Of a stretch of DNA of 64,000 nt, positions 62,400 through 64,000 are shown in pieces. The notes below the pieces were generated by a model, which was not told the origin of the DNA, ran no database searches, and saw only the letters and a list, made by a program, of their open reading frames with translations. This DNA comes from Brevundimonas subvibrioides (lineage in GTDB: Bacteria > Pseudomonadota > Alphaproteobacteria > Caulobacterales > Caulobacteraceae): the NCBI RefSeq assembly GCF_002280785.1, contig NZ_NCEQ01000008.1:41732-105731 (forward strand), written 5' to 3'. Positions within the stretch are counted from its first letter, which is position 1. The number at the start of each line of letters is the position of its first letter. A program made the position numbers and the translations under genes.

Positions 62400-63571
62400 G
62401 TCCAGTCGAGGTCGACGAAGGGTTTCCTCGCCAACCCCTTCAGGTCGGTCGCTTCCAGAATCGAGACGATCCGTTCTCCGGCGTGGCCGTCGCCGAACAG
62501 GGCGGGCTGGCTTCGCGCCATGGACTGGAAGGCGGGCGACAGGGCGCGGGCGATCGCCTCGGCTATGGCTTCAGCCTCGAGCGGACAGTCGATGACGCCC
62601 GGCGTGCGCAGCCGCCCGGCCTGGCGGTCGCCCACATTGACGACCGGAACGCCTGCGGCCGGCGCCTCCATCATGCCGCTCGACGAGTTGCCGATGACGG
62701 CGGCGCAGGCGGTCAGGGCCGCGACATAGCCGCGCGCGCCCAGCGATTCCGCGATCCGGATCCGGCCGGGCCGGACGGCGGCGAAGGCGGAGATCGCCTC
62801 CCGAATCGCCTCCGCGCCCGCATCGGCGTTGGGCAGGGTGATCAGGATGACGCGATCCTCGACCCCGGTCAGGCCGCCCAGGAAGGCCTCGATCTGTCTC
62901 GCCGGCGACAGGGCTCCGAGGGTCTCGGGATGGAAGGTCGCGAGCAGGAAGCCGGGCGGCAGGTCCAGGCCGGTCAGGGCGGAGGCCTCCGCCGGGGTGC
63001 TGCGTCCGAAGGCCGTCAGGTTGTCCACGCCGGTCGAGCCGACGGTGAAGACGCGCCCGGGCGCCTCGCCCATCTGCAGCAGGCGGCGGCGATAGGGTTC
63101 GGCGGCGGTGAAATGCAGGGCCGCCAGCTTGGTGATCGCATGGCGGATCGCATCGTCGACCGCTCCGGCCGTTCTGTGTCCGCCCTCCAGATGCAGGATG
63201 GGCAGCCCCAGCGGAACGGCCGCCGCCGCCGCCGCCAGCGCCTCGGTCCGGTCGCCCAGAATCAGCACGGCGTCCAGATCCAGCGCCGCATAGGCCTCGG
63301 CGCAGCCCGACAGGGTCGCAGCCATATCCTGTGCCGCCGACAGGCCGTCATCGCCGGCCATGGGTGACGGAACCCGGGCGGCGGGGCGCCGTCCATCGGC
63401 CTCGATTTCCGCCAGGGTCGCGCCGTGCCGGCTCGACAAATGGGCGCCCGCGACGATCAGATGTGGGCGAATTGTCGCCGAGGTCTCCATCGCGGCGAGC
63501 ACCGGCCGCAGCAGGCCGTACTCCGCCCGCGTGGCCGTGAAGACGCCTATGCCCGTGTTCGGCCCGATCAT
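62396..63571 (-). CDS. legG: Hydrolysing UDP/GDP-sugar 2-epimerase (NeuC/LegG-like)
   Basis: A 391-residue GT-B-like epimerase that removes the nucleotide while inverting C2. GIGVFTATRAEYGLLRPVLAAM (residues about 7-28) is the family N-terminus; LDAVLILGDRTEALAAA, ILHLEGGHRTAGAVDDAIRHAITKLAALHF (with the catalytic His), STGVDNL, FHPETLG and VIGNSSSGMMEAPAAGVPVVNVGDRQAGR (nucleotide-binding) follow. These are the standard NeuC/LegG motifs. LegG is favoured because of LegB and PtmE nearby. ATG at 63571; a longer in-frame extension to 63649 is unlikely. Confidence 0.88.
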   Translation of the reverse strand: MIGPNTGIGVFTATRAEYGLLRPVLAAMETSATIRPHLIVAGAHLSSRHGATLAEIEADGRRPAARVPSPMAGDDGLSAAQDMAATLSGCAEAYAALDLDAVLILGDRTEALAAAAAAVPLGLPILHLEGGHRTAGAVDDAIRHAITKLAALHFTAAEPYRRRLLQMGEAPGRVFTVGSTGVDNLTAFGRSTPAEASALTGLDLPPGFLLATFHPETLGALSPARQIEAFLGGLTGVEDRVILITLPNADAGAEAIREAISAFAAVRPGRIRIAESLGARGYVAALTACAAVIGNSSSGMMEAPAAGVPVVNVGDRQAGRLRTPGVIDCPLEAEAIAEAIARALSPAFQSMARSQPALFGDGHAGERIVSILEATDLKGLARKPFVDLDWT

Positions 63572-63723
63572 CCGTTGATGGTTCCCGTCATGCCAGGCGG
63601 GCATAGCGGGCTTCGGCGCGTCGAGATAGCGGGACGATCGAGCCCGCAAAACGGACAGCAGAACGATGTTCGTGAAACCGGGGGCGCCGATTTCTCCTGT
63701 AGCTTCAACGTCACGCTTGCAGT

Positions 63724-63752
63724 TTGACCGGTCGAACTGCTTCAGAACCTAT
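63724..63752 (+). promoter_or_regulatory. Weak candidate promoter of the outer-membrane protein gene
   Basis: TTGACC at 63724-63729 and ACCTAT at 63747-63752, 17 bases apart, upstream of the barrel gene. The -10 is a poor match. A short GGCGGT-GAG-ACCGCC hairpin lies in the leader near 63787-63801, and a GGAGGG ribosome site precedes the ATG. No gene is seen in 63572-63838. Confidence 0.3.
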
Positions 63753-63838
63753 CGACCTCCTGCGGCAACGCTGTTATGACCCCGGAAGGCGGTGAGACCG
63801 CCGCTATGATCAATTATGGCTGCGGAGGGCTCACACCC

Positions 63839-64000
63839 ATGCGTTTCAAGACCTTGTTCCTGGCTTCCAGCGCGGCGGCGGCTCTCGCCCTGTCCGCTGG
63901 TGCTGCTTCGGCTGAGCCGGACGGCTGGTACGGCGCGATTGACGCCGGTTACCACAAGATCGACGACATCAACCTGGAAGCGTCCGGCAACGGCGTGAAC
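63839..64000 (+). CDS. Outer-membrane beta-barrel protein (OmpA-like), N-terminal fragment
   Basis: The first 54 residues of an outer-membrane protein cut by the window edge. The signal peptide (MRFKTLFLASSAAAALALSA, cleaved after A-S-A) is followed by EPDGWYGAIDAGYHKIDD, the first beta-strand with the W-Y-x-A/G pattern of OmpA or OmpW-type barrels. GGAGGG ribosome site 11 bases upstream. Probably highly expressed, judging by its signal and ribosome site. The rest, including any peptidoglycan-binding C-terminal domain, is not visible. Confidence 0.75.
   Translation, partial: MRFKTLFLASSAAAALALSAGAASAEPDGWYGAIDAGYHKIDDINLEASGNGVN

Noticed and set aside
63839..64000. Other alternative frames over the right-edge barrel gene.
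   Set aside because: They give Arg/Pro/Thr-rich products without a signal peptide, whereas the frame from 63839 has a clean signal peptide and beta-strand start.

Overview
The window is GC-rich alphaproteobacterial DNA with tight gene packing and frequent 4-base ATGA or TAATG overlaps. The order ftsE-ftsX-DUF218-plsC, the DUF2125 and MJ0042 zinc-ribbon proteins, a GDP-mannose pyrophosphorylase fused to an AGE-type isomerase, and the abundant palindromic intergenic repeats point to Caulobacterales, most likely Brevundimonas or a close relative. That placement is inferred from gene content, not from an rRNA gene.

About 1-17.4 kb is mostly housekeeping. It holds an isoaspartyl peptidase fragment, HPPD (tyrosine catabolism), a YqaA-type membrane protein, DsbB, COQ7, DUF2125, HisC, PlsC, a DUF218 protein, FtsX/FtsE, an MJ0042 protein, a phosphoribosyltransferase, RecQ, DapD, a HAD pyrimidine nucleotidase and ArgB. 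It ends in a sulfotransferase-like protein.

About 17.5-40.9 kb is a surface-polysaccharide and glycosylation island. It begins with the ManC/AGE fusion and a 1210-residue RTX metallopeptidase carrying DUF4214 repeats. Then come glycosyltransferases, Gmd and an Rmd-like reductase (a GDP-D-rhamnose route from GDP-mannose), a PhyH-type dioxygenase and six SAM methyltransferases. One methyltransferase is interrupted by a one-base frameshift. Four proteins carry short DUF4214-like modules resembling those of the metallopeptidase, and one 220-residue protein consists only of accessory modules.

About 41-54.2 kb starts with a Sec-exported, probably very abundant protein that has a strong UUCG terminator. 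A complete-looking type II secretion core follows, split into alternating strands: gspE-(methyltransferase)-gspF-gspI on plus, gspM-C-D on minus, gspG-H on plus, gspJ-K-L on minus. A methyltransferase sits inside the gspE-gspF operon. The exported protein is a candidate substrate or surface product by proximity only.

About 54.2-63.6 kb has a SleB-type cell-wall hydrolase, an RfbC-type epimerase, a KpsM/E/T-like ABC polysaccharide exporter with an unrecognised 299-residue partner, and four nonulosonic-acid genes. These are a CBS-nucleotidyltransferase like PtmE, a LegB-like dehydratase, a CMP-sugar synthetase and a NeuC/LegG-like hydrolysing epimerase. Together they fit a GDP-sugar-based legionaminic acid route, whose remaining genes (LegC, LegH, LegI) are not in the window. 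The right edge cuts an outer-membrane beta-barrel gene. No tRNA, rRNA, CRISPR array or insertion sequence was recognised.
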